The notes: generated from the letters alone by a model not told the origin. Positions 1-8,260 are shown, counted from the stretch's first letter. The stretch is DNA of 16,624 nt from Candidatus Lindowiibacteriota bacterium (GCA_023249255.1 JAHFCY010000044.1:1-16624), one strand, 5' to 3'. Translations and numbers: made by a program.

Positions 1-1185
1 TCCGGGAAGGCCAAGGCCCGCCAGTCCGGCGCACAAAAATGCGCCACAGACGATCGGCATCTTGCGGTAAATTCCGCCGAATCCCGGAATGTACCGCGTA
101 TGCGCCCGGTCATAGATCGCGCCGACGCAGGCGAAAAACAGGGCGGTCATCGCGCCGTGCGCGAACATCTGAAAGGATGCGCCCGCAAATCCCTCGTAAT
201 TCATCATCGCGATGCCGAACATCACGACTCCCATGTGGGACACGGACGAATAGCCGATGACAAATTTAAGATCGGTCTGATGCATCGCGACGAACGCGCC
301 GTAGACGATGTTCACGAGCGACAACGCCATGATCATGTCGGCCCAGTAGCGCAATCCGTCCGGCAGAAGAAACACGGCCACGCGAAGAATTCCAAACGCG
401 CCGAGTTTCATCAGCACGCCCGCGTGAAGCATCGACGCCGCCGTCGGCGCGGCGACGTGGCCGTCCGGCGACCAGGTATGAAACGGCCAGATGGCCGCCA
501 GCATGCCGAATCCAATAAACAACAGGGGGAAAACGATTCGAACGAACGCGGTCGAAGGCGGATTGGCGTCGAGCAGGGCCTTGATCTCGATCAGATCGGT
601 CGTTTTCATGCCGGTATGGACATAGAGCGCAATCAGGCCGATCAGAACGAAAACGGACCCGAAGAGCAGATAGAGCGTGAGTTTCATTCCCGAATATTCT
701 TTTCGCGTCGAGCCCCACACGACGATCAGAAGATACATGGGCAGAACGGCAATCTCGTAGAAAATAAAGAAAAAGACCGCATCGAGGGACATGAATACGC
801 CGAACACCCCGGCGACGAGAAACAGCATCAGCATGTGGAATTCCTTCACGCGTTCTTTGATGCCGTCCCAGGACGAAAGAATTCCGCAGAAAATCACGAT
901 GGAGGTCAGAAGGAGCAACGGCACCGACAGCCCGTCCGCTCCGTGGTGGTACCGGACGCCGAAATAATCGATCCACATTCTGTTTTCGACAAACTGGAAT
1001 CCGCCGCGATGATCGAAATGGGAGTAGACGTAAACGGACAGCGCCAGCGTGATGAGCGCCGCCAGAAGCGAAACCAGCCGGATGGCCCGGTCCCACGCGC
1101 GGGGGATGAAAATGAGCACGAGGATCGCGGCCATCGGCGTGACCCACATGGCCGTGAGGACCCCGAAACTCGTCTCGGACTGCAT
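1..1185 (-). CDS. nuoM: NADH-quinone oxidoreductase subunit M (NuoM), partial, 3' end beyond window
   Basis: This frame is open without a stop from an ATG at 1185 to the left edge (395 codons), so the C-terminus is missing. It encodes the antiporter-like proton-pumping subunit M of complex I, an inner-membrane protein. Visible hallmarks are the TM5 glutamate in FIFYEIAVLPMYLLI (E144, same number as E. coli), PFHTWSPDGHVAAPT (residues 234-248), K260 in GVLMK (equivalent to E. coli K265), and DLKFVIGYSSVSHMG (305-319). The position equivalent to the essential E. coli TM7 lysine K234 is leucine (L229), and a histidine appears at residue 254, where subunit L has one. The ATG overlaps the nuoL stop as ATGA, implying translational coupling. 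nuoN would be expected next, outside the window. Identity is secure; the meaning of the missing lysine is inferred. Confidence 0.96.
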   Translation of the reverse strand, partial: MQSETSFGVLTAMWVTPMAAILVLIFIPRAWDRAIRLVSLLAALITLALSVYVYSHFDHRGGFQFVENRMWIDYFGVRYHHGADGLSVPLLLLTSIVIFCGILSSWDGIKERVKEFHMLMLFLVAGVFGVFMSLDAVFFFIFYEIAVLPMYLLIVVWGSTRKEYSGMKLTLYLLFGSVFVLIGLIALYVHTGMKTTDLIEIKALLDANPPSTAFVRIVFPLLFIGFGMLAAIWPFHTWSPDGHVAAPTAASMLHAGVLMKLGAFGILRVAVFLLPDGLRYWADMIMALSLVNIVYGAFVAMHQTDLKFVIGYSSVSHMGVVMFGIAMMNYEGFAGASFQMFAHGAMTALFFACVGAIYDRAHTRYIPGFGGIYRKMPIVCGAFLCAGLAGLGLPG

Positions 1186-3065
1186 CAGAATTTCACCGTG
1201 AGATACAGGGTGAAGCCAAGGATCGAAAAGAGAAGCACGAGAGTATTGAGATACTGCTGGACCCGGCCGGTCTGGAGCCGCGAGCACTGGTTGCCCGCCC
1301 AGCGGACGGTGTCGGCGACGCCGTTTACCGCGCCGTCGACGAAGTGGCGATCGACATAGGCGCAGACCCACGAAACTCCCAGAACGACTTTATGCGTGAC
1401 CCAGAAATAGAAATCGTCGAGATAATATTTTTTCCGGGGAATTTCCATGGCCGGGAGTCGATCGACGACGCCCTCCTCATCCGAGCCAAACGCGAATGAG
1501 GATGCGGCCAGCGCGATGCCGAGAAACGCCAGAAGCGTCGCCGGAATGGCAACGTCGAGATGGATGGGATCGTGTTCCGCGCCGGCCAGATAATGGCCGA
1601 ATCCACCCTCCCAAAATCCGACGAGCACGGTCGCGGCGGCAAGAACGAGCAACGGCATGGTCATGACAGGCGGCGAGTCGTGTGAACCGTGGGAATCGTG
1701 TGAATCGTCGTGCGCAACCTTCTGCGGGCGGCCCAGCAAAAACACGACGCGGAATGAATAATACGCGGTTAAAAATCCGGTGATCATGACGGCGGCATAC
1801 CAGAGCGGATGCGTGTTTTCCTTGAGCGAAAGCAGAATGGCGTCCTTGCTGAAAAATCCTGAAAACGGCGGGAGGCCCGCCAGGGCGCAGGCGCCGACCA
1901 CCGTCGTCCAGAACGTGATCGTCATGCGTCGACCGCCTTTTCGCGCGATCTCGAAAATGTCGTTGCTTCCGGCGTGGTGGATGAAACTGCCGGCGCCCAG
2001 AAAGAGGAGCGCCTTGTAAAAAGCGTGGGTGAACAGGTGAAACATGCTCGCCTGCGGGCTTCCGGAACCGAACGCGAGCACCATGTAGCCGAGTTGGGAG
2101 ATGGTTGAATAAGCCCAGACTTTTTTGATATCTCTCTGAATGCAGGCCATGGTTGCCGCGACAAACGCGGTGACGACACCGAACGCGAGGACGATCTCCA
2201 TCGCGAGGGATGACGCCAGAAAAATCGGAGCGGTGCGGGACAATAGATACACGCCGGCCACCACCATGGTCGCGGCGTGAATCAGGGCCGATACCGGCGT
2301 CGGGCCTTCCATGGCGTCCGGCAGCCACGTGTGAAGCGGGAACTGGGAACTCTTGCCGGCCACGCCGCAGAAAATCAACAGCGAGATGCCGCAGGCGGCG
2401 CCCGGAGAAAGCCCCAGCGATCCAAATTCAGAAAAGGCCGACGTGCCGGTTGCGTGGAGAAGCATTAACAATCCCAAAAACAATCCGAGATCGCCGAATC
2501 GCGTCATCACGAACGCCTTTTTCGCGGCGGCGGCCGCTTCGGGTTTGTGCCACCAGAATCCGATGAGGAGATACGAGCACAATCCGACCAGTTCCCAGAA
2601 AATGTAGGTCTGAAGGAGATTTGGCGAGATGACCAGTCCTGTCATCGATCCGGAAAAAAGCGAAAGATACGCGTAGAAACGCGCCCGGCCCGGATCACCG
2701 TGCATGTAGCCGAGGGAATAGAGTTGAACCAGCAGACTGACGACTTCGACCACGATCAGCATCAGAACCGAAAGCGAGTCGACGAGATATCCGAATTGAA
2801 ACTGGACCGACGTCGAATAGAGCCACGTCACCGTGTACGTAATAGGCGACAGAGGCGATTCGGCGTGCGACGCGAGGGCGTAATGTCTGGAAAACAACAG
2901 GAGCGTCGAGATGAGAACGAGGGCGGACGATAGGATCGAGACCGTCATCGCCATTTTCTCGCGATGGCGCAAAAACAGGATGATGACCGCAAACGCGATG
3001 AAATATGGAAAGAAAATCCCGTTCATCAGACACGAGAAGTCGGGCATCGGGGTCGACTCAACCAT
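1185..3065 (-). CDS. nuoL: NADH-quinone oxidoreductase subunit L (NuoL)
   Basis: A 626-residue antiporter-like membrane subunit of complex I, distal in the proton-pumping arm. The proton-path residues known from the family are present: E158 in IFWELVG, K238 in AGKSSQFPLHTWLPDA, H263 in SALIHAATMV, K351 in HAFYKALLF and K407 in FFSKDAIL. The C-terminal part (about 540-626) is the expected lateral helix region followed by a last membrane helix. A His/Asp/Ser-rich cytoplasm- or periplasm-facing loop at 452-463 (HDDSHDSHGSHD) is unusual. The chosen ATG overlaps nuoK by 8 bp; M7 at 3047 is an alternative that would remove the overlap. The stop overlaps the nuoM start. Length is typical of the family. 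Confidence 0.97.
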   Translation of the reverse strand: MVESTPMPDFSCLMNGIFFPYFIAFAVIILFLRHREKMAMTVSILSSALVLISTLLLFSRHYALASHAESPLSPITYTVTWLYSTSVQFQFGYLVDSLSVLMLIVVEVVSLLVQLYSLGYMHGDPGRARFYAYLSLFSGSMTGLVISPNLLQTYIFWELVGLCSYLLIGFWWHKPEAAAAAKKAFVMTRFGDLGLFLGLLMLLHATGTSAFSEFGSLGLSPGAACGISLLIFCGVAGKSSQFPLHTWLPDAMEGPTPVSALIHAATMVVAGVYLLSRTAPIFLASSLAMEIVLAFGVVTAFVAATMACIQRDIKKVWAYSTISQLGYMVLAFGSGSPQASMFHLFTHAFYKALLFLGAGSFIHHAGSNDIFEIARKGGRRMTITFWTTVVGACALAGLPPFSGFFSKDAILLSLKENTHPLWYAAVMITGFLTAYYSFRVVFLLGRPQKVAHDDSHDSHGSHDSPPVMTMPLLVLAAATVLVGFWEGGFGHYLAGAEHDPIHLDVAIPATLLAFLGIALAASSFAFGSDEEGVVDRLPAMEIPRKKYYLDDFYFWVTHKVVLGVSWVCAYVDRHFVDGAVNGVADTVRWAGNQCSRLQTGRVQQYLNTLVLLFSILGFTLYLTVKF

Positions 3066-3360
3066 TCAAGTTTTTCGCCTTCTCAACGTCGGTCGTCCCG
3101 AGATTCTGGTACATCAGAACGATGATGGCGATCGCCACAGCCGCTTCCGCCGCCGCCGCGACGATCACGAAGAGGGCAAAAACCTGTCCGGCCAGACCGC
3201 CCAGGGATTGGGAGAAGGCGACGAAGTTGATGTTGGCGGCGTTGAGCATGAGTTCGATTCCCATGAGAATGGAAATGGCGTTGTTTCTAAAGAGCACGAT
3301 CAGAAGACCGAGGGAAAATAACAGGGCCGCGACGGTGAGGTATTCCTGAAGCGTGATCAT
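3058..3360 (-). CDS. nuoK: NADH-quinone oxidoreductase subunit K (NuoK)
   Basis: A 100-residue, three-helix membrane subunit of complex I, the usual length for the family. The two buried glutamates essential for proton translocation sit at the same numbers as in E. coli: E36 in MGIELMLNAANINFV and E72 in AAAAEAAVAIAI. The ATG at 3360 overlaps the nuoJ stop as ATGA, and the 3' end overlaps the nuoL start by 8 bp, so J, K, L and M are tightly coupled. Subunit K packs against J and A near the quinone-proximal membrane arm. Confidence 0.98.
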   Translation of the reverse strand: MITLQEYLTVAALLFSLGLLIVLFRNNAISILMGIELMLNAANINFVAFSQSLGGLAGQVFALFVIVAAAAEAAVAIAIIVLMYQNLGTTDVEKAKNLNG

Positions 3361-3860
3361 GACCGGTTCGACCTCGCAAGGCGCATGAAAAGTGCGACGC
3401 CGACCAGGACCACCAAGAGCAGAACCGAGGCGATTTCAAATGCAAATACGTTTTGGGTCAGAAGCAGGCGGCCGATTCCTCCCGCTGTCTCCGACGCCGC
3501 CACGCCGCCCGTCGGCCACTGGGTCTTTCGGACAATCAACAGCAGAACAATCGCGATTGCAACGCTGCAGACGCCCGACGTGATCGCCTTGAGGCGATTT
3601 TCCTCCTGGTTCTGAAACTGGGACGGGCCGGTCAGCATGAGACCGAATACGAGCAGGACGGTAATGCCGCCGACGTAGATCAGCACCTGGAGAGCGGCCA
3701 GAAAATCGGCGCCCATGAGAATAAAAAGCCCGGCAACGCCGAAGAGAGACACCAGAAGATAGACCACGGACCGCATGAGTCTCACTGAAAACAGGATGGC
3801 CACGCCGCCACCGAGGGTCAACGCGGACAAAATATAAAACGCAATCTTCTCAACGCCCAT
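3357..3860 (-). CDS. nuoJ: NADH-quinone oxidoreductase subunit J (NuoJ)
   Basis: A 167-residue hydrophobic protein with about five predicted membrane helices. The conserved TM3 stretch of the ND6/NuoJ family, ADFLAALQVLIYVGGITVLL (residues 51-70), is present; in complex I this helix switches between alpha and pi forms during turnover. The start ATG at 3860 has GGAG seven bases upstream (TTCGGAGTCGCAAATG in the coding strand). Its 3' end overlaps nuoK by 4 bp. Upstream is the only sizeable gap in the operon (159 bp to nuoI), so expression could depend on read-through from nuoI or on an internal signal there. Confidence 0.96.
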   Translation of the reverse strand: MGVEKIAFYILSALTLGGGVAILFSVRLMRSVVYLLVSLFGVAGLFILMGADFLAALQVLIYVGGITVLLVFGLMLTGPSQFQNQEENRLKAITSGVCSVAIAIVLLLIVRKTQWPTGGVAASETAGGIGRLLLTQNVFAFEIASVLLLVVLVGVALFMRLARSNRS

Positions 3861-3942
3861 TTGCGACTCCGAACATGATGTTCTTCCGTAACAATTCAGA
3901 TTCCTTAGAAAAATTATAAGGAAGCCAGGAAGCCATGAACAT
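3850..3942 (-). other. Possible 30-codon ORF overlapping the nuoJ start
   Basis: Within the nuoI-nuoJ gap an ATG at 3942 opens a 30-codon frame (beginning MFMASWLPYNFSKESELL) ending in TGA at 3852-3850, inside the fourth codon of nuoJ. A purine-rich GGAGGAGG lies about 11 bases upstream of the ATG, a little far but strong. I do not recognise the peptide. It could be a leader peptide coupled to nuoJ, or a chance frame in a dispersed intergenic repeat, which I think is more likely. Confidence 0.2.
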
Positions 3943-3988
3943 CTTCGGTTATGCCTCCTCCTGCATTCTTGGATTCCTTATGAAAATT
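3899..3988. repeat. Direct repeat pair and small hairpin in the nuoI-nuoJ gap
   Basis: GATTCCTTAGAAAAATT at 3899-3915 recurs as GATTCCTTATGAAAATT at 3972-3988. The first copy overlaps a perfect 7-bp inverted repeat, TTCCTTA (3901-3907) and TAAGGAA (3917-3923), with a 9-base loop. Between the copies AGGAAGCC is also repeated. The stem is AT-rich with no T-run after it, so it does not look like an intrinsic terminator. It may be a dispersed intergenic repeat or an RNA processing site in the nuo transcript. Confidence 0.55.
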
Positions 3989-4019
3989 TCAACGGCATAC
4001 CTGAATAGATACGTTCTTC

Positions 4020-4478
4020 CTACTTCTTCGCGATCTTCTCGATCTTCTTTTCTTCCTCTGTCAGCGTCTTGGGAGTGGCGAACTGCAAAATCGTCCCCCT
4101 GCGAGTAAACGACGCCTTCTCAAACTCCGGTCCCATGTGAATGCAGTGGGCCGGACACGGCTCACAGCACAGATCGCAAAACATGCATTTCTGATAATCG
4201 ATGTCGAATTTGGTGATCTTGATTTCCTTGCCCTTGCGCACCACGCCGATCTCGATGCAGTCGACCGGACAGGCCTTGGCGCAGACGTAGCATCCGATGC
4301 ATTTCTCCTCTTCAAACACGTGGATGCCGCGATAGCGCGTCGGTGTTTTGGGTTTCACATCGGGATACATCTCGGTGACCGGTTTGGAAAAGAGATATCG
4401 AAGCGTGATCGACATGCCCACCATCGCCGTCCAAAGTCCCTTGAAGACGTCCGAAAAATACGTTGTCACCGCGGTCAT
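4020..4478 (-). CDS. nuoI: NADH-quinone oxidoreductase subunit I (NuoI), 2x[4Fe-4S] ferredoxin-like
   Basis: A 152-residue iron-sulfur subunit that relays electrons towards cluster N2 in NuoB. Two CxxCxxCxxxCP motifs are visible: CIGCYVCAKACPVDC (residues 60-74) and CMFCDLCCEPCPAHC (98-112), binding clusters N6a and N6b. The N-terminus (about 7-32) is the amphipathic segment that anchors it to the membrane arm. The C-terminus is Lys/Glu-rich. The gene starts 13 bp after the nuoH stop and is followed by the 159-bp gap before nuoJ. Its presence shows that the connecting module between quinone site and electron input is encoded even though nuoE, F and G are not here. Confidence 0.98.
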   Translation of the reverse strand: MTAVTTYFSDVFKGLWTAMVGMSITLRYLFSKPVTEMYPDVKPKTPTRYRGIHVFEEEKCIGCYVCAKACPVDCIEIGVVRKGKEIKITKFDIDYQKCMFCDLCCEPCPAHCIHMGPEFEKASFTRRGTILQFATPKTLTEEEKKIEKIAKK

Positions 4479-4491
4479 CGCACGCGTCCTT

Positions 4492-5538
4492 TCATCGAAG
4501 CGTCGCCCAGAGCGACTGGCCGACTACGCATGCCAGCACAAACGGGGTCAGCACCTTCCAGCCGACATAGACGATTTGATCGATGCGAAGACGCGGAAGC
4601 GTCCAGCGGATCCAGATCATGACGAAGATCAGAAATCCCGTCTTTGCCAAAAACCACCAGACGCTTTCCTGGCCCGGCAAAATTCCGTGCCAGCCGCCCA
4701 AGTACAGCGCGGAGGCCACCGCCGACACGAGCAGCATGCCGGCGTATTCCGCCATGAAGAAAAACGAAAAGCGCATTCCGGAATATTCCGTGTGAAATCC
4801 GGCGGTCAATTCCGATTCGGCCTCGGGCAGATCAAACGGCGCGCGTTTGAGGCTGGCCAGTCCGGCGATGAAGAAAATCAGAAAACTGACGGCCATGAAA
4901 AACGGGGGCTGAAAAACGAACCAGTGGAGCGCCCCGCCCGACTGGGCCGCAACAATGGTCTTGAGCGACAGGCTCTGCGCCATAACCACCACCGGCAGGA
5001 TCGCCAGACCCATCGGAATTTCGTATGACACCATCTGCACCGCCGCGCGCATGGCGCCCAGAAGCGCCCATTTGTTGTTCGAAGCCCAGCCGGCGAGAAT
5101 GACGCCGAAGACTTCGACCGTGAGGACGGCCAGAATGAAAAAGACACCGATGTTGAAATCGGTGACCATGAGTTTTTCGGAGAACGGCACGGCGATAAAG
5201 GCGAGAAGCACGCCGATCACGACCGGGTACGGCGCCAGACGGAAGAGCGGCCGGTCGGCCTGATCGGGAATGATGTCCTCCTTCAGCAACAACTTGATTC
5301 CGTCGGCGATGGATTGCAGCCATCCGAATTTGCCGCCGACGTAGACCGGCCCCAGCCGGCACTGAAAATGTCCGGCAAGTTTTCGCTCGGCCCAGACCAG
5401 GACGGCCGCCGAGAGTCCCATGAACGCCGCCATGATCGACGCGCACAAAAACATGGCCAGAACCGGGATCAACGCTGACGGAACGGTCAGCCCCGACCGG
5501 CTTAGAACCGTCGGGAGAAAATTCGCAAGTTCGTTCAT
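4492..5538 (-). CDS. nuoH: NADH-quinone oxidoreductase subunit H (NuoH)
   Basis: A 348-residue membrane subunit forming much of the quinone chamber at the junction with the hydrophilic arm. Family signatures are clear: ERKLAG with GPVYVGGKFGWLQSIADGIK (about 51-83), KEDIIP (85-90), and RAPFDLPEAESELTAGFHTE (232-251), whose charged loop contacts the quinone site. The terminal LPRLRIDQIVYVGWKVLTPF is the expected last-helix region. Its ATG overlaps the nuoD stop as ATGA, placing it directly after nuoD, where E, F and G would separate them in a 14-gene operon. The first part (1-25) is an extra hydrophobic stretch common in this family. Confidence 0.98.
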   Translation of the reverse strand: MNELANFLPTVLSRSGLTVPSALIPVLAMFLCASIMAAFMGLSAAVLVWAERKLAGHFQCRLGPVYVGGKFGWLQSIADGIKLLLKEDIIPDQADRPLFRLAPYPVVIGVLLAFIAVPFSEKLMVTDFNIGVFFILAVLTVEVFGVILAGWASNNKWALLGAMRAAVQMVSYEIPMGLAILPVVVMAQSLSLKTIVAAQSGGALHWFVFQPPFFMAVSFLIFFIAGLASLKRAPFDLPEAESELTAGFHTEYSGMRFSFFFMAEYAGMLLVSAVASALYLGGWHGILPGQESVWWFLAKTGFLIFVMIWIRWTLPRLRIDQIVYVGWKVLTPFVLACVVGQSLWATLR

Positions 5539-6683
5539 CGGTCAATTTCTCCGAGGACGATGTCCAGGCTTCCGATGATCGCCACGACATCGGCCAGCAT
5601 CTGGCCTCTGACGATTTCGGGCAGGACACTGATATTCGAAAAACTCGGCGCACGGACTTTGACGCGGACGGGCTGCATCGTACCGTCGCTGACAACGTAA
5701 AAACCGAGTTCGCCGCGCGCGTTTTCGGAACGCATATATCCTTCGGTCTTGGCCGGCGGTTTGACCCGGCCGACTTTTTCGGCCATGATCGGGCCTTGGG
5801 GCATTTGTTCGACGCATTGCTTCAAAATCTTTGTGCTTTCTTCGAGTTCCTTCATCCGGATGTAGTACCGGTTCCACGCGTCGCCGAGGGGGCCGCCGTG
5901 CTGCGTGGTGCCGACCGGAACATCGAATTCGAGTTTCGGATAAACGGAATACGGCTCGTCCCTGCGGACATCCCGCCGAACGCCGGACCCGCGAAGATTC
6001 GGCCCGGTCACGCCGTACGCGATGGCGGTTTCAGGCGACAGCACGCCGATTCCCGTCGTGCGTTTCATGAAGATGTGATTGAACGTGAGCAGTTTGTTGT
6101 ATTCCCGGATTTTTCCCGGAAAGATATCGATAAATTCACGCAGTTTGTCGATGAATCCCGGCGGCACGTCGCCATCAACTCCTCCAATGCGAATGTAACT
6201 GTACGTGAGGCGCGCGCCGCAGAGCATTTCAAGAAGATCAAGGATCATCTCGCGCTCGCGAAATCCGTAAAGAAAAGGCGTGATGGCGCCGGTGTCGATG
6301 CCGTAGGTGCCGAAAGCGAGCAGATGCGAGGCGATGCGGTTCAGCTCGGTGACGATGATGCGCAGATACTCGGCGCGCAGGGGCGCCTGAATGCCGGCGA
6401 TCTGTTCGACGGCAAGGCAATATCCAAGATTGCATCCCATGCCGGAGACGTAGTCCATGCGGTCGGTGTAAGGCACGAACTGGCCATAGACAAGATTCTC
6501 CGCGATTTTTTCGGCGCACCGGTGCAGGTATCCGATCTCGGGCTGGGCGTCAAGACAAATTTCCCCGTCAGTTTTCAGAATCACCCGCAGGACGCCGTGG
6601 GTCGAGGGATGTTGAGGCCCCATGTTGATGACCAGTTCATCGGTTTTGACGTCGCGGTCGATGGTGACGCCCGGAGAATTCAT
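5535..6683 (-). CDS. nuoD: NADH-quinone oxidoreductase subunit D (NuoD)
   Basis: A 382-residue 49-kDa-type subunit, related to NiFe-hydrogenase large subunits, that forms the quinone headgroup site with NuoB. The N-terminal loop MGPQHPSTHG (21-30) carries the conserved histidines and RMDYVSGMGCNLGYCLAVE (75-93) carries the conserved tyrosine (Y78) thought to bind quinone. The C-terminus DIVLGEIDR is the canonical end. The first six or so residues are not conserved, and the ATG shares one base with the nuoC stop (TGATG). It is separate from nuoC, unlike the fused NuoCD of E. coli. Confidence 0.98.
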   Translation of the reverse strand: MNSPGVTIDRDVKTDELVINMGPQHPSTHGVLRVILKTDGEICLDAQPEIGYLHRCAEKIAENLVYGQFVPYTDRMDYVSGMGCNLGYCLAVEQIAGIQAPLRAEYLRIIVTELNRIASHLLAFGTYGIDTGAITPFLYGFREREMILDLLEMLCGARLTYSYIRIGGVDGDVPPGFIDKLREFIDIFPGKIREYNKLLTFNHIFMKRTTGIGVLSPETAIAYGVTGPNLRGSGVRRDVRRDEPYSVYPKLEFDVPVGTTQHGGPLGDAWNRYYIRMKELEESTKILKQCVEQMPQGPIMAEKVGRVKPPAKTEGYMRSENARGELGFYVVSDGTMQPVRVKVRAPSFSNISVLPEIVRGQMLADVVAIIGSLDIVLGEIDR

Positions 6684-7219
6684 CAGACGATCTCCGGAAT
6701 CGGCGGGCGGTTGTCGAGGTCGATCAGATTCACGTTGTTCTGGATGCCGTGATAAAAATCCGGCGCCTTGTAGTCTTTTCGGAGCGCGTGTCCCTCCCAG
6801 TCGTCGGGACAGAGAATCCGCCGCAGGTCGGGATGCCCGGCGAACGACACGCCGGATAGATCAAAACATTCGCGCTCGTGCCAATCGGCGGCCCGCCAGA
6901 GCGACGCGAGACTGTCCACGCGCGCGGCGTCCCGCGGCACGTCGGTCTTGACCGATATCCGCCGCTGTTTGTTCGTGTCAGAAAGGTGAGAGACGATCCA
7001 CATGATATTTTCCTTGATCCAATCGACAGCCGAGATCGACACAAGCATGTCGAACCCTTCCGATTTGAGAAAGGCGTGGATCTCCTTCCAGGCGGCGGGC
7101 TGGATTTTCAGAACCACGTCGCTGGATACCGCCTGGATATCAATGATTTTTTCTCCGAAATTCGATTTGGCCGATTCGGCGGCAGGCTTACCGGATGAGG
7201 CAAACGCGGATGGAGACAT
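6683..7219 (-). CDS. nuoC: NADH-quinone oxidoreductase subunit C (NuoC)
   Basis: A 178-residue 30-kDa-type subunit of the hydrophilic arm, without redox centres, packing against NuoD. The family signature is complete: HERECFDLSGVSF (around 114-126), then GHPDLRRILCPDDWEGHALR and KDY. An N-terminal Ser/Ala-rich extension of about 20 residues is probably not part of the fold. It lies 6 bp after the nuoB stop and its own stop shares a base with the nuoD start. Confidence 0.97.
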   Translation of the reverse strand: MSPSAFASSGKPAAESAKSNFGEKIIDIQAVSSDVVLKIQPAAWKEIHAFLKSEGFDMLVSISAVDWIKENIMWIVSHLSDTNKQRRISVKTDVPRDAARVDSLASLWRAADWHERECFDLSGVSFAGHPDLRRILCPDDWEGHALRKDYKAPDFYHGIQNNVNLIDLDNRPPIPEIV

Positions 7220-7225
7220 GGTTGT

Positions 7226-7882
7226 TCAGGCCTTGGAAGCGGCCTGCTTCTCCTTTTCTTTTTGTTCTTCGAGTCGCGCGTCTTCGTCCTGCGGCGTCAA
7301 TCCGCCCGACTTGAGTTTCTCGTCCCATTTCACACGGACCGCGTCCATGCGCCCGAACTCGAGGACATGGTCGGCGGCGTTTTGGGCCGGATGGGCCGGC
7401 CGCACGAGGACCCCCTGGGCCTGGACTTTCTCCTGAAGTTTTCGAATGCCGTCAATCAGAGCTTCCGGACGCGGCGGACATCCCGGCACGTACACATCCA
7501 CCGGCACGATGAGATCGACGCCTTTGAGGACATGATACCCATGAATCGCGTAAGGGCCGCCGCCGATGGTGCAGGCGCCCATCGCGATGACGTACCGCGG
7601 CTCGGGCATCTGATCGTAGAGCCGCCGGACGCAAGGCGCCATTTTAAGCGTGACCGTGCCGGCGACAATCATGAGATCGGCCTGGCGCGGCGTCGCACGG
7701 AACGCGCCCGCGCCGAACCGGTCGAGATCAAACCGGCTCGCGCCCGTTGCCATCATCTCGATGGCGCAACACGCAAGACCGAACGTCATCGGCCAGAGAC
7801 TGGACTTGCGAGCCCAGTTCAAAAACCAGTCGACGCGCGTGAGGATTATGTTTTCTTCAAATTTATATTCGAGAAGTCCCAT
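7226..7882 (-). CDS. nuoB: NADH-quinone oxidoreductase subunit B (NuoB), cluster N2 ligand
   Basis: A 218-residue protein of the hydrogenase-small-subunit type that holds the terminal cluster N2, which reduces quinone. The four ligands are visible: the tandem C38-C39 in [12 protein letters not shown]104 in [10 protein letters not shown], and C135 in [11 protein letters not shown]. The region after about 155 extends past the core and ends in a charged Glu/Lys-rich tail (about 195-218), longer than many homologues. A good ribosome site, GGGGGAAATCC, precedes the ATG at 7882. The gene starts 12 bp after the nuoA stop. Confidence 0.98.
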   Translation of the reverse strand: MGLLEYKFEENIILTRVDWFLNWARKSSLWPMTFGLACCAIEMMATGASRFDLDRFGAGAFRATPRQADLMIVAGTVTLKMAPCVRRLYDQMPEPRYVIAMGACTIGGGPYAIHGYHVLKGVDLIVPVDVYVPGCPPRPEALIDGIRKLQEKVQAQGVLVRPAHPAQNAADHVLEFGRMDAVRVKWDEKLKSGGLTPQDEDARLEEQKEKEKQAASKA

Positions 7883-7894
7883 GGATTTCCCCCG

Positions 7895-8260
7895 TCAGAC
7901 CGTTTTGACCCACTCGAGATGGCCGTGCTTCCAGAGGTAGGCAAGTCCGAGAGCCAGGACGCCGATAAACGCGAAAATTTCGAGCAGGGCCGGGACGCCC
8001 AGATTCGCCATCACCAGCATCGGCGGAACAATGGTCACGAACTCGACGTCGAAGATCAAATAGACGAGCATGAGCGTGTACAACCGGATGTCGAACATGC
8101 TGTGCGCTTCGCCAAACGGATCTTTGCCGCACTCGTACGGCATATTTTTCTGAGGATATGGATTATGCGGGCGGAGGAGTTTCCCGATGACAAGCGGGGC
8201 CAATACCATGCCGATTCCGACGACCATGAACACAACAACCACTGCATACTCGTACGACAT
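7895..8260 (-). CDS. nuoA: NADH-quinone oxidoreductase subunit A (NuoA)
   Basis: First gene of the operon, 121 residues, three membrane helices (about 4-26, 60-85 and 88-108). The loop between helices 1 and 2 carries the signature PYECGKDPFGEA, whose cysteine marks the active/deactive transition in mitochondrial ND3. The YLIFDVEFVTIVP stretch of helix 2 has the conserved acidic residues. The ATG at 8260 has GGGG about seven bases upstream. A likely promoter lies 65-94 bp upstream, between this gene and the tRNA. Confidence 0.98.
   Translation of the reverse strand: MSYEYAVVVVFMVVGIGMVLAPLVIGKLLRPHNPYPQKNMPYECGKDPFGEAHSMFDIRLYTLMLVYLIFDVEFVTIVPPMLVMANLGVPALLEIFAFIGVLALGLAYLWKHGHLEWVKTV

Noticed and set aside
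266-1147. 293-codon minus-strand open frame in the nuoM region
   Set aside because: It is a shifted frame of nuoM; the true nuoM frame runs through to the window edge with all family motifs.
100-1359. 419-codon plus-strand open frame opposite nuoM and the end of nuoL
   Set aside because: It is antisense to a clearly conserved membrane protein; the product is rich in Arg/His/Asp with no domain, as expected from the complement of a GC-rich membrane gene.
3901-3923. Hairpin in the nuoI-nuoJ gap as an intrinsic terminator
   Set aside because: The stem is AT-rich and only 7 bp, and the T-run lies in the loop rather than after the stem; a terminator here would cut off nuoJ-M.
5796-6752. 318-codon plus-strand frame opposite nuoD
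   Set aside because: Antisense shadow of nuoD; no ribosome site, no recognisable motif.
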